A stretch of DNA of 64,000 nucleotides from Methylobacterium sp. J-076 (GCF_022829405.1 NZ_JAKSXW010000149.1:1-64000); one strand, 5' to 3'. Shown: positions 32,044-41,863, numbered from the stretch's first letter. Made by a program: numbers and translations. Notes: generated from the letters alone by a model not told the origin.

Positions 32044-33843
32044 ATGTCGTCGATCGATCTTTCCGGTTATCGTCTGACCTTCGATGACGAGTTCAACACC
32101 CGGAGCATCTCGCAATCGGGGGTGGGGACGACATGGGCCGATATCCGGCCGGAATGGCGCTACGATGCCAATTCCGACATCGGGTTCGGCCATTCGTCCT
32201 TCGTGGATCCGTCGTCGGGCTACGATCCCTTCAAGGTCGCAGGCGGCGCGCTCGCCATCACGGCGGTGCCGGACAAGACACCCTCGGGATATCCCGGGAG
32301 CTGGGAATCCGGCCTGATCCATACGAAGAACAGCTTCGCGCAGACCTACGGCTACTTCGAGATCCGGGCCGACTTCTCGAGCCTGCAGGGGGCCTGGGAT
32401 GCGTTCTGGCTCATGCCCGTCACCCAGACGCCCGATCCCAACAAAGCGGGGAACTGGCAGGAGCTCGACGTGGTCGAGCATTACGGGGCCAACGACCGCG
32501 GGGTCTACAGCACCATCCACACCACCGATCCGCAGAACGGGGTGGCGTGGCAGACCAACCGTCAAGTCTACAGTGAGATGGCCAATCCCACCGGCTACCA
32601 CACCTACGGCGTGAACTGGCAAAGCGACAAGATCAGCTTCTACGTCGATGGACGTCTGATGGGCTCGCAGTCCACCCCGTCGGACATGCACAGTCCGATG
32701 TACCTTCTGGCCAACCTTGCGACGCAGAATGCCAGCGGCAACAACGCCGATACGGCCGGCGTCCCGATCTCGTCCCTGATCGACTATGTCCGCGTCTATT
32801 CGAACGACCCGAACGCGGTGGCCGTCACCCAGCAGGCCGTCTCCGCGCCGGACGGCAAGGATCCCGGGCTCTACGGCGCGCAAGCCGCCGCCGCCGTGGC
32901 GCAGCCGGCCTCCAACGCGGCGCTGAAGACCGTCTCGTCGGATGCCACCGTGACCTTCGGCTTCACCCTGGCGGAGGCGCGGTTCTCCTTCGCGGGCGGG
33001 CACGATGTGGTCATCGGCACCGATGGCAGCGTGACCGACGTCACGAAAGCCCACACGGTCGTCTTCGCGGACGGGAGCATCGACACGTCGCCCAACGCGT
33101 CGCTTGTCGACAACCTCTACTACAACGCGAGCCAGAAGGACGTGTGGTCGAGCCACATGGACGCCGCGACCCATTACAACCAGTTCGGCTGGCACGAGGG
33201 GCGCGATCCGAACGCCGACTTCTCGACCTCCGGCTATCTCGCGGCCAATTCCGACGTCGCCAAGGCCGGCATCAACCCGCTGACGCATTACGATCAGAAC
33301 GGGTGGAAGGAGGGCAGGGATCCCTCGGCTCATTTCGATAACGAACTGTACCTGCTCAACAATCCCGATGTGAAGGCATCGGGCATGGATCCGCTCAGCC
33401 ACTATCTGCAATTCGGAAAGGCCGAGGGGCGGCAGGCCTACGACGCCATCGGCAAGGCCGCGTCGTTCACGCATGGGTCGTTCGACGCCGAGTATTACCT
33501 CCTGGCCAATCCCGACGTGGCCAAGGCGGCCCTCGCTTCGGGGGGCGACACCTTCGCCTTCGCCTATCAGCACTACGAGGCCTCGGGCTGGACGGAGGGC
33601 CGGAAGGCCGACGCGTATTTCGACCCGGCCTATTACCTCGCCCACAACCCCGACGTGGCGGCGGCGCATATCGATCCGCTGACCCATTACGACCAGTCCG
33701 GCTGGAAGGAGGGGAGGGACCCCTCGGCCACGTTCCACACCGCGGCGTATCTCGCGGCCAATCCGGACGTGGCGGCGGCTCACATCGACCCGCTGATGCA
33801 CTACCTCCAGTTCGGCGCCGCCGAGGGGCGCCATCTGGCCTGA
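32044..33843 (+). CDS. GH16 family glycanase with C-terminal repeats
   Basis: 599 residues. The N-terminal 260 form a glycoside hydrolase family 16 domain: RLTFDDEFNTRS at the start and WQELDVVEHYG near 140 with the Glu-x-Asp-x-x-Glu catalytic motif. Such enzymes cut beta-1,3/1,4-glucans, including bacterial exopolysaccharide (ExsH/ExoK type). A linker with a beta-rich segment follows. From about 350 to the end come six units of the NPDV...HYxxxGWKEGRDP repeat, some near-identical. There is no Sec signal, so type I secretion or another route is likely. It lies just outside attR and is chromosomal. Confidence 0.85.
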   Translation: MSSIDLSGYRLTFDDEFNTRSISQSGVGTTWADIRPEWRYDANSDIGFGHSSFVDPSSGYDPFKVAGGALAITAVPDKTPSGYPGSWESGLIHTKNSFAQTYGYFEIRADFSSLQGAWDAFWLMPVTQTPDPNKAGNWQELDVVEHYGANDRGVYSTIHTTDPQNGVAWQTNRQVYSEMANPTGYHTYGVNWQSDKISFYVDGRLMGSQSTPSDMHSPMYLLANLATQNASGNNADTAGVPISSLIDYVRVYSNDPNAVAVTQQAVSAPDGKDPGLYGAQAAAAVAQPASNAALKTVSSDATVTFGFTLAEARFSFAGGHDVVIGTDGSVTDVTKAHTVVFADGSIDTSPNASLVDNLYYNASQKDVWSSHMDAATHYNQFGWHEGRDPNADFSTSGYLAANSDVAKAGINPLTHYDQNGWKEGRDPSAHFDNELYLLNNPDVKASGMDPLSHYLQFGKAEGRQAYDAIGKAASFTHGSFDAEYYLLANPDVAKAALASGGDTFAFAYQHYEASGWTEGRKADAYFDPAYYLAHNPDVAAAHIDPLTHYDQSGWKEGRDPSATFHTAAYLAANPDVAAAHIDPLMHYLQFGAAEGRHLA

Positions 33844-33859
33844 ACGTCGCGCCGGGTCC

Positions 33860-35455
33860 CTATCCGGCGGCCCGGCGCACGTTCCAGAACAGGGGCAAGC
33901 CGGTGAGCACGCCGTCGAGGTCGCGCCGGTAGGCGGAGGGCTGGAAATACTGGCCGCAGGGCAGGTAGGCCCCGACTGCGAGGGCGCGGGCCTGGATCTT
34001 GGCCGCCAGTGCCTGCTGGGCGGGCAGGTCGGGGGCCTCGAACCACGCGTCGCGCAGCGCTTCGATCGGGGCATCGGACAGCCAGCTCGGGATGCCGGCC
34101 CGGCCGTTGCCCCTGGCGGCGAGGTGGTAGGCCGGGGAGAGCTGGTCGAGGCCGCCCGAGAACACGCCGAACATCGACCAGCCGCCCTGGTCGATGGGTT
34201 TGGCGTTCAGGATGCGCTGGTTCACCGTCCCCCAATCCGTGGCGACGTAGTCGAGGTTCATGCCGAGCTTGCGGCAGACGTCGCCCATCACCTCGCAGAT
34301 CGCCGAGATGCGCGGCACGTCGGTGCCGGCCAGGAGCACCACCCGTTCGCCCTTGTAGCCCGCCGCCTCCAGGGCCCGCTTGGCGGCCGTGAGGTCCCGG
34401 GGGCTGGTCAGGGCCCCCATGCCGGCATCGGAGGCCATCGGGCCGCCGGGGGTGAAGATCCCGCAGGGGCCGCGCCGGATGGCGTGGTCCGTCCCCGCCA
34501 CCGCATCCATCATCTCGCCCTGGTCCACCGCCGTCAGCAGGGCGTGGCTCACGGCCGGGTTGTCGAAGGGCGCCTGACTGTGGTTCAGGCGGATCTGGCC
34601 GATCAGGCCGGCGCTCTCGATGAGGGCGATCCGCACCTCCGCCTGGCTTGCGAGCCCGGGGACGAGATCCACCAGGGGCTGCTCCCACCAGTCGATCTCG
34701 CCGGAGCGCAGGGCGCCCGCGGCGGTCGCCCCATCGGGGATGGTGCGCCACTCCACCCGCTCGAAATGCGCCACCTTCGGCCCGGCGGTGAAGCTCGCGG
34801 TGCCGCCCTCGCGGGGGCGGTATCCCTCGAAGCGGCGGTAGACGTTGAGGGAGCCGGCCACCCGCTCGTCCGCCGCGAAGCGGAACGGCCCGCTCCCGAC
34901 CATCTCGGTGACGGCCTGGGTGGGCGGCAGGGCGGCGAGCCGCTCCGGCATGATCACGGGCACGTAGGAGACGGGCTTCGCCAGCGCCTCCGGCAGCAGC
35001 GGGAACGGCCGCTTGAGGCGGAACCGCAGCTCCTTGTCCGACGGGGCGGACAGCTCCTCCACCGCCGCGAACAGGGCGCTCCCGAACGCGTCGCGCTGGC
35101 CCCAGCGCTTCAGGCTGGCCACCGCGTCGCGGGCGAGCACCGGCGTTCCGTCGTGGAAGAGCAGGCCGTCGCGCAGGGTGAGCCGCCACGTCAGGCCACC
35201 ATCGTCGATGGTGTGGCCCGCCACCATCTGCGGCTGGGCCCGGTACGAGGCATCGAGGCCGTAGAGGGTGTCGAACACCATCAGCGCGTGGGTCCGCGTA
35301 ACGTAGTTCGTGGTGATGATGGGGTCGAGCAGCGCGAGATCGGCATAGGGCACGAACCGCAGGGTCGAGGCGGGGGCCGCCCGCACCAGGGCCGGCCGCG
35401 CCACCGCCCCCGCCAGCAGGACGCCCGCGCTCGTGATCAGCGTGCGTCTCTTCAT
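33860..35455 (-). CDS. ABC transporter solute-binding protein, family 5 (Dpp/Opp-like)
   Basis: Periplasmic peptide- or nickel/dipeptide-type binding protein, 531 residues. N-terminus MKRRTLITSAGVLLAGAVARP resembles a twin-arginine signal ending near VRA. Family features: LDPIITTNYVTRTHALMVFDTL near 44, GLTWRLTLRDGLLFHDGTPV near 86 and RIALIESAGLIGQIRLNHSQAPFDNPAVSHAL near 270. It is divergent from and clearly paralogous to the protein at 35828, sharing segment after segment. The transporter genes follow the other copy, so this one probably feeds the same permease with a different ligand range. Confidence 0.88.
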   Translation of the reverse strand: MKRRTLITSAGVLLAGAVARPALVRAAPASTLRFVPYADLALLDPIITTNYVTRTHALMVFDTLYGLDASYRAQPQMVAGHTIDDGGLTWRLTLRDGLLFHDGTPVLARDAVASLKRWGQRDAFGSALFAAVEELSAPSDKELRFRLKRPFPLLPEALAKPVSYVPVIMPERLAALPPTQAVTEMVGSGPFRFAADERVAGSLNVYRRFEGYRPREGGTASFTAGPKVAHFERVEWRTIPDGATAAGALRSGEIDWWEQPLVDLVPGLASQAEVRIALIESAGLIGQIRLNHSQAPFDNPAVSHALLTAVDQGEMMDAVAGTDHAIRRGPCGIFTPGGPMASDAGMGALTSPRDLTAAKRALEAAGYKGERVVLLAGTDVPRISAICEVMGDVCRKLGMNLDYVATDWGTVNQRILNAKPIDQGGWSMFGVFSGGLDQLSPAYHLAARGNGRAGIPSWLSDAPIEALRDAWFEAPDLPAQQALAAKIQARALAVGAYLPCGQYFQPSAYRRDLDGVLTGLPLFWNVRRAAG

Positions 35456-35827
35456 CGGGCCCCCTTGGCATTCTGAATAATGTCGCCTCCGCCACGCAAC
35501 GCCCGTGCCGCCCGGGAGGGGCGTGCGGCCGATCTTTGCTGGGGGAGGGCGGGGGCCGGCGGCCGGCCGAACTAGACGCCCGCCGCATACACATTACGGT
35601 GTCGGCGTCCACTCAACGGTTCGGGAGGATACGGCCAAGGTGGCCCGGCGCTTGCAAAGACCGGATCCGAGCCCGGCGATCCCGGTGCCTCATCGCCCGT
35701 CGCGCGGATGCGGGCCCCGGCATGGGGGCTCGCGGACCCGTCACCGGGTGCCGCGCGAGCTCAACGAAGGACCGACGCCCTGAGCGGGCTGCCCCACCGG
35801 GCGGCCAGCCCCGGCTTGGAGACGACG
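35456..35827. other. Divergent promoter region between two solute-binding-protein genes
   Basis: About 370 bases between the two divergent binding-protein starts. It should hold both promoters and any operator for the transport cluster. GC-rich; I see no RNA gene or obvious operator palindrome. Confidence 0.4.
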
Positions 35828-37423
35828 ATGGACCGCAGGACCTTCCTCAAGACTTCCGCCGCCCTCGGCGCCGCCGGCCTCGCGGCCCCCCGCCTCGCCG
35901 CGCCGGCCCTGGCGCAGGGCAGCAAGGCGCTGCGCTTCGTGCCCCAGTCGAACCTCGCGAACTTCGATCCGGTGTGGGGGACCCAGTACGTTGTGCGCAA
36001 TGCCGGCGCCCTCGTCTGGGACATGCTCTACGGCGTCGATGCCGACCTGAAGCCCCAGCGGCAGATGGTCGAGTCGGAGGAGAAGAGCCCCGATGGGCTG
36101 ACCTGGACCTTCCGCCTCCGGTCCGGCCTGAAGTTCCACGACGGCGAGCCGGTGCTCTCCAAGGACGTGGTGGCGAGCCTCACCCGCTGGATGGCCCGCG
36201 ACCCGATCGGCGGCATGATCAAGGCGATCCAGGAGGAGCTGGTCGCGGTCGATGACCGGACGTTCCGCTGGGTGCTGAAGAAGCCGTTCCCGAAGCTGCT
36301 CTACGCCCTGGGCAAGACCAATGCCCCGGTGGCCTTCATCATGCCGGAGCGGATCGCCAAGACCGATCCGTTCACGCAGATCACCGAGTATGTCGGCTCG
36401 GGGCCGATGCGCTTCATGCGCAACGAGTGGGTGCCCGGCGCCCGGGCCGCCTTCGAGACCTTCAAGGAGTACAAGCCCCGCGACGAGCCGAGCTCGTGGC
36501 TGGCCGGCGGCAAGCGGATGCTGATCGACCGGCTGGAATGGATCATCATGCCCGATGCCGCCACCGCCGCGGCGGCGCTGCAGAACGGCGAGATCGACTG
36601 GTGGGAGAGCCCGATCCCCGACCTCGTGCCGCTCCTGCGCAAGGACGCGAACATCAAGGTGGACATCGCCGACCCGCTCGGCAACGTCGGCTCCTTCCGG
36701 ATGAACCATCTCCACCCGCCCTTCGACAATCCGAAGATCAGGCAGGCGGTCCTCGTGGGCATGAACCAGGAGGATTACATGCGCGCCATCGTCGGCGACG
36801 ACGAGGCCCTGTGGAGACCCCTGCCGGGGTTCTTCACCCCCGGCACGGCCCTGTATAGCGAGGCCGGCGGGGCGAACATCGGCAAGGGCGACATCAAGAC
36901 CGCCCAGAGGATGCTCAAGGAGGCGGGCTACAAGGGCGAGAAGGTGGTCTGCATCGTGGCGCAGGACCAGCCGATCACCAAGGCGCAGGGCGACATCACC
37001 GCCGACCTCCTGAAGCAGATCGGCTTCAACGTCGACTTCGTGGCGACGGACTGGGGCACGGTGGGCACCCGCCGCGCGTCGAAGGCGCCCCCGTCCCAGG
37101 GCGGGTGGAACATGTTCCACACGTGGCACGCGGGGGCGGACGCCATCAATCCGGCGGGCTACCCGGCGGTGCGCGCCAACGGCGACAAGGCGTGGTTCGG
37201 CTGGCCGAACGTGCCGGCGGTGGAGGCCGGCATCGCCGAGTGGTTCGATGCCCCGGACCTCGCCACGGAGAAGGCGGCCATCGACAAGACGAACGCGGCG
37301 GCGCTCGATGGCGTCGTCTACGGGCCGACCGGCTTCTTCCTGAACTACCAAGCGTGGCGCGCCAACGTGTCGGGCGTCACGAAGGGGCCGATCCCGTTCG
37401 TCTGGGGCGTATCGAAGACCTGA
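35828..37423 (+). CDS. ABC transporter solute-binding protein, family 5 (Dpp/Opp-like)
   Basis: 531 residues. MDRRTFLKTSAALGAAGLAAP is a good Tat signal (Arg-Arg-x-Phe-Leu-Lys) with cleavage near LAQ. Shows DPVWGTQYVVRNAGALVWDML near 46, GLTWTFRLRSGLKFHDGEPVL near 93 and GSFRMNHLHPPFDNPKIRQAVL near 289. First gene of the plus-strand transport operon: permeases, then ATPases. ATG 35828 chosen at the signal peptide; upstream open frame has no signal. Ligand not readable; dipeptides, oligopeptides or glutathione-like compounds are possible. Confidence 0.9.
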   Translation: MDRRTFLKTSAALGAAGLAAPRLAAPALAQGSKALRFVPQSNLANFDPVWGTQYVVRNAGALVWDMLYGVDADLKPQRQMVESEEKSPDGLTWTFRLRSGLKFHDGEPVLSKDVVASLTRWMARDPIGGMIKAIQEELVAVDDRTFRWVLKKPFPKLLYALGKTNAPVAFIMPERIAKTDPFTQITEYVGSGPMRFMRNEWVPGARAAFETFKEYKPRDEPSSWLAGGKRMLIDRLEWIIMPDAATAAAALQNGEIDWWESPIPDLVPLLRKDANIKVDIADPLGNVGSFRMNHLHPPFDNPKIRQAVLVGMNQEDYMRAIVGDDEALWRPLPGFFTPGTALYSEAGGANIGKGDIKTAQRMLKEAGYKGEKVVCIVAQDQPITKAQGDITADLLKQIGFNVDFVATDWGTVGTRRASKAPPSQGGWNMFHTWHAGADAINPAGYPAVRANGDKAWFGWPNVPAVEAGIAEWFDAPDLATEKAAIDKTNAAALDGVVYGPTGFFLNYQAWRANVSGVTKGPIPFVWGVSKT

Positions 37424-37430
37424 GGTTCCG

Positions 37431-38372
37431 ATGCTCGGTTACATTGGCAGGCGGATCCTCGCCACGATCCCGGTGATGGCGGTGGTGGGGCTGTTCGTCT
37501 TCAGCCTCCTCTACCTCTCCCCCGGCGACCCCGCCGCGATCATCGCGGGCGATCAGGCGACTCCCGCCGACATCGAGCGGATCCGGGCTTCGCTGGGTCT
37601 CGACCGGCCGTTCCTCGTCCGGTTCGGGGAGTGGGCGTGGCGGATCCTGCACGGCGACCTCGGGATCTCGATCTTCACCAACCTGCCGGTGACGACCATG
37701 ATCGGGCAGCGGGTGGAACCCACCGTCTCGCTGATGCTCGTCACCCTGATCTTCGCCATCGTCGTGTCGGTGCCCCTCGGGGTGCTGGCCGCGTGGAAGG
37801 CGGGCTCGTGGGTCGACCGGCTGGTGATGGGGCTCGCCGTCACCGGGTTCTCGGTGCCGGTCTTCGTGGTGGGCTACGTGCTGGCCTACGTCTTCGCCCT
37901 CCAGCTCGGCTGGTTGCCGGTGCAGGGCTACACGCCCATCGCCCGGGGCCTGTGGCCCTGGCTGTCGAACCTGATCCTGCCCTCGGTGACCCTCGGCCTC
38001 GTCTACATCGCCCTCATCGCCCGGGTGACGCGGGCGACCATGCTCGACGTGCTGAACCAGGATTACGTCCGCACCGCCCGCGCCAAGGGCCTCGCCCAGC
38101 GCAACATCCTGTTCGTCCATGCCCTGAAGAACGCCGCGGTGCCCATCGTCACCGTCATCGGCATCGGCATCGCCCTGCTGATCGGCGGCGCGGTGGTGAC
38201 GGAGACGGTGTTCGCCATCCCCGGCCTCGGCCGGCTGACGGTGGATGCGATCCTGCGGCGAGACTATCCGGTAATCCAGGGCGTCGTTCTGCTGTTCAGC
38301 TTCACCTACGTCCTGGTCAATCTCGCCATCGACCTGTTCTATACGATACTCGATCCGAGGATCCGCTATTGA
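37431..38372 (+). CDS. ABC transporter permease, DppB/OppB type
   Basis: 313-residue inner-membrane subunit with six predicted spans. The first span LATIPVMAVVGLFVFSLLYL is followed by the family's SPGDPAAIIAGDQATPADI periplasmic segment; the cytoplasmic EAA loop is DYVRTARAKGLAQRNILFVHALKNA near 205. It starts 8 bases after the binding protein stop and overlaps the next gene. Forms the channel with the DppC-type protein. Confidence 0.93.
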   Translation: MLGYIGRRILATIPVMAVVGLFVFSLLYLSPGDPAAIIAGDQATPADIERIRASLGLDRPFLVRFGEWAWRILHGDLGISIFTNLPVTTMIGQRVEPTVSLMLVTLIFAIVVSVPLGVLAAWKAGSWVDRLVMGLAVTGFSVPVFVVGYVLAYVFALQLGWLPVQGYTPIARGLWPWLSNLILPSVTLGLVYIALIARVTRATMLDVLNQDYVRTARAKGLAQRNILFVHALKNAAVPIVTVIGIGIALLIGGAVVTETVFAIPGLGRLTVDAILRRDYPVIQGVVLLFSFTYVLVNLAIDLFYTILDPRIRY

Positions 38373-39289
38373 GCGCGACGATCGCCCCCCCGATGGACGC
38401 CGCCGCCCCGGCCGTGGCGGCCCCCCTCCCGGACGTCATCCCCCCCCGCAAGGCCCGGGGCCCGGTCTGGCGCTTCGTGCGGCGCTACCCGACGGTGGTG
38501 GCGGGGGGCGTCATCCTCACGCTCATCCTCCTCGCCGCCCTGCTGGCCCCCTGGCTCGGCACCGTGGACCCCACGGCGCTCTCGCCGGCCAAGCGCACGC
38601 GCTTTCCCTCCGAGCAGTACTGGTTCGGCACCGACATGCTCGGGCGGGACATCTACTCCCGGGTGATCTACGGGGCGCGGGTCTCGTTGCTGATCGGTTT
38701 CTCGGTGGCGATCCTCGCCTCCATCGGCGGGCTGGCCATCGGCCTCGTCTCGGGGATGGTGCGCTGGCTCGACGGCATCGTCATGCGCATCGTGGACGGG
38801 ATGATGTCGATCCCGCCGATCCTGCTCGCCATCGCCCTCATGGCGCTCACCCGCGGCTCGGTGCAGAACGTCATCGTCGCCATCACCATCGCGGAGATCC
38901 CCCGCGTCGCCCGGCTGGTGCGGGGCGTGGTGCTGTCGCTGCGCGAGCAGCCCTACGTCGAGGCGGCGGTGACGACCGGCACGCGGATGCCGGCGATCAT
39001 CTGGCGGCACATCCTGCCCAACACCCTCGCGCCGATGACGGTGCAGGCCACCTACATCTGCGCCTCGGCGATGATCACCGAGGCGATCCTCTCCTTCATC
39101 GGCGCGGGCGTTCCGCCCTCGGTGCCGACCTGGGGCAACATCATGGCCGAGGGCCGGGCGCTCTGGCAGGTGAAGTTCTACATCATCCTGTTCCCGGCGG
39201 CGTTCCTCTCGCTCACCGTGCTGGCGGTGAACCTCGTCGGCGACGGCCTGCGCGACGCCCTCGACCCCCGCATGGCCAAGGAAGTGTGA
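38369..39289 (+). CDS. ABC transporter permease, DppC/OppC type
   Basis: About 306 residues, inner membrane. N-terminal tail rich in Ala/Pro, then a first span VVAGGVILTLILLAALLAPWLG, the periplasmic FGTDMLGRDIYSRVIYGARVSL motif typical of DppC, and the EAA loop EQPYVEAAVTTGTRMPAIIWRHILPN near 205. I chose TTG 38369, overlapping the DppB-like stop as TTGA, because GAGGAT lies eight bases ahead; ATG 38393 is the alternative. Confidence 0.92.
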   Translation: MSATIAPPMDAAAPAVAAPLPDVIPPRKARGPVWRFVRRYPTVVAGGVILTLILLAALLAPWLGTVDPTALSPAKRTRFPSEQYWFGTDMLGRDIYSRVIYGARVSLLIGFSVAILASIGGLAIGLVSGMVRWLDGIVMRIVDGMMSIPPILLAIALMALTRGSVQNVIVAITIAEIPRVARLVRGVVLSLREQPYVEAAVTTGTRMPAIIWRHILPNTLAPMTVQATYICASAMITEAILSFIGAGVPPSVPTWGNIMAEGRALWQVKFYIILFPAAFLSLTVLAVNLVGDGLRDALDPRMAKEV

Positions 39290-39299
39290 GGCGCGACGC

Positions 39300-40298
39300 A
39301 TGACACAGGCCCCACTCCTCGCCATCGAGAACCTGCAGGTCCACTTCCGCACCCCCGACGGGGTGAACCGGGCGGTCGATGGCGTCTCCTTCACCATCGG
39401 CGCCGGGGAGACGCTGGCCATCGTCGGCGAGTCCGGCTGCGGCAAGTCCGTCACCTCCATGTCGATCCTACGGCTGTTGCCCGAGCCGCCGGCCGCCATC
39501 GCGGGGGCGATCCGCTTCCAGGGCACCAACCTCCTCGACCTCACCGACAAGCAGATGCGGAAGATCCGCGGCAACGACATCAGCGTGATCTTCCAGGAGC
39601 CGATGACCAGCCTGAACCCGGTCCTCACGGTGGGCCGGCAGATCGGTGAGACCCTGCGCCTGCACCAGGGCCTCAGCCGGTCCCAGGCGGAGGAGCGGGC
39701 GGTGGAGATGCTGACCCTCGTCGGCATCCCCGAGCCGAAGCGCCGGGTGCGGGAATACCCGCACCAGCTCTCCGGCGGGATGCGCCAGCGGGTGATGATC
39801 GCCATCGCGCTGGCCTGCTCGCCCAAGCTCCTGATCGCCGACGAGCCGACCACCGCCCTCGACGTGACGATCCAGGCGCAAATCCTCGACCTGATGCGGG
39901 ACCTGAAGCGCCGGGTCGGCGCGGCGATCATGTTGATCACCCACGACCTCGGCGTGGTGGCCGAGGTCGCCGACCGGGTGGTGGTGATGTATGCCGGCCG
40001 CAAGGTCGAGGAGGCGGCGGTGGCGGACCTGTTCCGCAGCCCGCGCCACCCCTACACGAAGGGCCTGATGGGGGCGGTGCCCCGCCTCGGTTCCGCCGCG
40101 CACGGCGAGATGACCCGGCTGGCCGAGATTCCGGGCATGGTGCCCAGCCTGAAATCGCGGATCGACGGTTGCGTCTTCGCCGGCCGCTGTCCGCAGGTCA
40201 CCGACCTGTGCCGGACCAAGGCCCCCGCCCTGGAACGCAAGGGCGCCGCCCACTGGGCCGCCTGTCACTATGCGCCGAAGGACGCGCTGGCGGCGTGA
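39300..40298 (+). CDS. ABC transporter ATP-binding protein, DppD/OppD type
   Basis: 332-residue nucleotide-binding subunit. Walker A GESGCGKSVTS near 43, Q-loop in IFQEPMTSLNP near 98, signature LSGGMRQRVMIAIAL near 157, Walker B LLIADEPTTALD near 180, H-loop ITHDLG near 217. The C-terminal oligopeptide extension has the cysteine cluster CVFAGRCPQVTDLC near 287. Eleven bases after the DppC-type gene. Confidence 0.93.
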   Translation: MTQAPLLAIENLQVHFRTPDGVNRAVDGVSFTIGAGETLAIVGESGCGKSVTSMSILRLLPEPPAAIAGAIRFQGTNLLDLTDKQMRKIRGNDISVIFQEPMTSLNPVLTVGRQIGETLRLHQGLSRSQAEERAVEMLTLVGIPEPKRRVREYPHQLSGGMRQRVMIAIALACSPKLLIADEPTTALDVTIQAQILDLMRDLKRRVGAAIMLITHDLGVVAEVADRVVVMYAGRKVEEAAVADLFRSPRHPYTKGLMGAVPRLGSAAHGEMTRLAEIPGMVPSLKSRIDGCVFAGRCPQVTDLCRTKAPALERKGAAHWAACHYAPKDALAA

Positions 40299-40416
40299 TG
40301 GCCCTTCAATCCGCGAAAACCTCCCCGTCGTCCCTCTTCCCCCCTGCTCCGCAGAGGGGGGAGGGGCGTGAGTGCGCGAGCGTCGTCTCGCTTCAATCCA
40401 TTTCCGCGGGGCGGCC

Positions 40417-41442
40417 ATGAGTGAGACCCTCTTGGAGGTCAACGACCTCAAGAAGCACTTCACCCTCGGCGGGGGCCTGTTCGGCCGGAACACGAAGGTG
40501 CTCAAGGCGGTGGACGGCCTGTCCTTCACCGTGTCCCGGGGGGAGACCCTCTCCCTCGTCGGCGAATCCGGCTGCGGCAAGTCCACGGTCGCCAAGGCCC
40601 TGATGCGCCTCTACCGGCCGACGGCGGGGCAGGTGGTGCTCGGCGGAACCCGGATCGACGAGATGTCGGACGGGGCCCTGCGCCCCCTGCGCCGTCGCAT
40701 CCAGATGGTGTTCCAGGACCCGTTCTCGTCCCTGAACCCGCGGATGCGGGTCCGGGCGATCCTGGCCGAGCCGATCCGCAATTTCGGCCTCGCCCGGAAC
40801 CGGGCCGACATGGAATCACGCCTCGTCCGGCTGATGGAGCGGGTCGGCCTGCCGCGGGATGCCCTGGGGCGTTACCCGCACGAATTCTCCGGCGGCCAGC
40901 GCCAGCGCATCGGCATCGCCCGGGCCCTGGCCGCCGAGCCGGACCTGATCATCTGCGACGAGGCGGTCTCGGCGCTCGACGTGTCGGTGAAGGCGCAGAT
41001 CGTCAACCTGCTCTGCGATCTCCAGCGCGAGCTCGACCTCGCCCTGCTGTTCATCTCCCACGACCTCGCCATCGTGGAGCACATGACCCACCGCGTGGCG
41101 GTGATGTACCTCGGCAAGATCGTGGAGATCGGCCCCCGGCGGGAGCTGTTCCTGGCGCCCAAGCACCCCTACACGCAGGCCCTGCTCTCGGCGGTGCCGG
41201 TGCCGGAACCGGGGGCGGCCCGCACGCGGATCGTGCTGAAGGGCGACGTGCCGAGCCCCATCGCCCCGCCCCCCGGATGCCGCTTCCACACCCGCTGCCC
41301 GCACGCCTTCGACCGCTGCCGGACGGAGGTGCCCCAACTCGACCCGGTGGGCCGCGGCCATTACGCCGCCTGCCACCTCAACGACGGGTCACGGGCGGAG
41401 GCGGCGCCTCACTTGTCGATGGCGCTGACCGGCGTCCAGTAG
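40417..41442 (+). CDS. ABC transporter ATP-binding protein, DppF/OppF type
   Basis: 341 residues. Walker A GESGCGKSTVAKAL near 48, Q-loop VFQDPFSSLNPRMRV near 100, signature FSGGQRQRIGIARAL near 158, Walker B LIICDEAVSALD, H-loop ISHDLAI. C-terminal extension with CRFHTRCPHAFDRC. A 118-base gap before it holds a palindromic run of C/T and G, which is similar to one at about 23306-23331, so it is a dispersed intergenic element. Its 3' end overlaps the antisense secreted-protein gene by 34 bases. Confidence 0.92.
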   Translation: MSETLLEVNDLKKHFTLGGGLFGRNTKVLKAVDGLSFTVSRGETLSLVGESGCGKSTVAKALMRLYRPTAGQVVLGGTRIDEMSDGALRPLRRRIQMVFQDPFSSLNPRMRVRAILAEPIRNFGLARNRADMESRLVRLMERVGLPRDALGRYPHEFSGGQRQRIGIARALAAEPDLIICDEAVSALDVSVKAQIVNLLCDLQRELDLALLFISHDLAIVEHMTHRVAVMYLGKIVEIGPRRELFLAPKHPYTQALLSAVPVPEPGAARTRIVLKGDVPSPIAPPPGCRFHTRCPHAFDRCRTEVPQLDPVGRGHYAACHLNDGSRAEAAPHLSMALTGVQ

Positions 41443-41729
41443 CACTGGCCACCCCCGACCGTGGGCTGGAGGCAGGCGTAGCCGACCGTCCGCGACTCGA
41501 GGACGACTTCCTCGCCGGTCTTCCAGCCCTTGCACTCGCCGGAGTGGAGGCTCGCCTGGAGGAGCTGGCCGAAGCCGTTCTCGTCCCCCGCCTGGACGAG
41601 CTGGAACAGGCGCTCGGTGACTTCCTTGGCGTGGCAGCCGAACCGGTTCTTGGTGATGGTCTGGGTCTGGGCGGCGGCGTAGCCGGTGCCCAGGACAGTC
41701 AGTGCGAGGGCGAGGGTGGCTTTCTTCAC
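41409..41729 (-). CDS. Small secreted/periplasmic hypothetical protein
   Basis: 106 residues with a clear Sec signal MKKATLALALTVLGTGYAAAQ and four cysteines in the mature part (FGCHAKE, SGECKGW, YACLQPT, GQCYWTP), likely two disulphides. No family recognised. It is convergent with and overlaps the DppF-type gene end by 34 bases, and is divergent from selA. Confidence 0.75.
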   Translation of the reverse strand: MKKATLALALTVLGTGYAAAQTQTITKNRFGCHAKEVTERLFQLVQAGDENGFGQLLQASLHSGECKGWKTGEEVVLESRTVGYACLQPTVGGGQCYWTPVSAIDK

Positions 41730-41863
41730 GGATCCAACTCCTCCGGTGGTTGTGTTCGGCGCGGTCTTGCCGGGCGATCTGGTCGGAAATCGGATCGAAG
41801 GAAAGGTGTCGGATCGGCGCGGCGCCCTGGCGCGCCCGTCCGATTCCCTTATGTCAGCCTCCC

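Noticed and set aside
31801..34074. 757-codon minus-strand ORF opposite the GH16 gene
   Set aside because: It is the antisense frame of the GH16 protein, which has a catalytic motif and repeats; the antisense product has no domain features.
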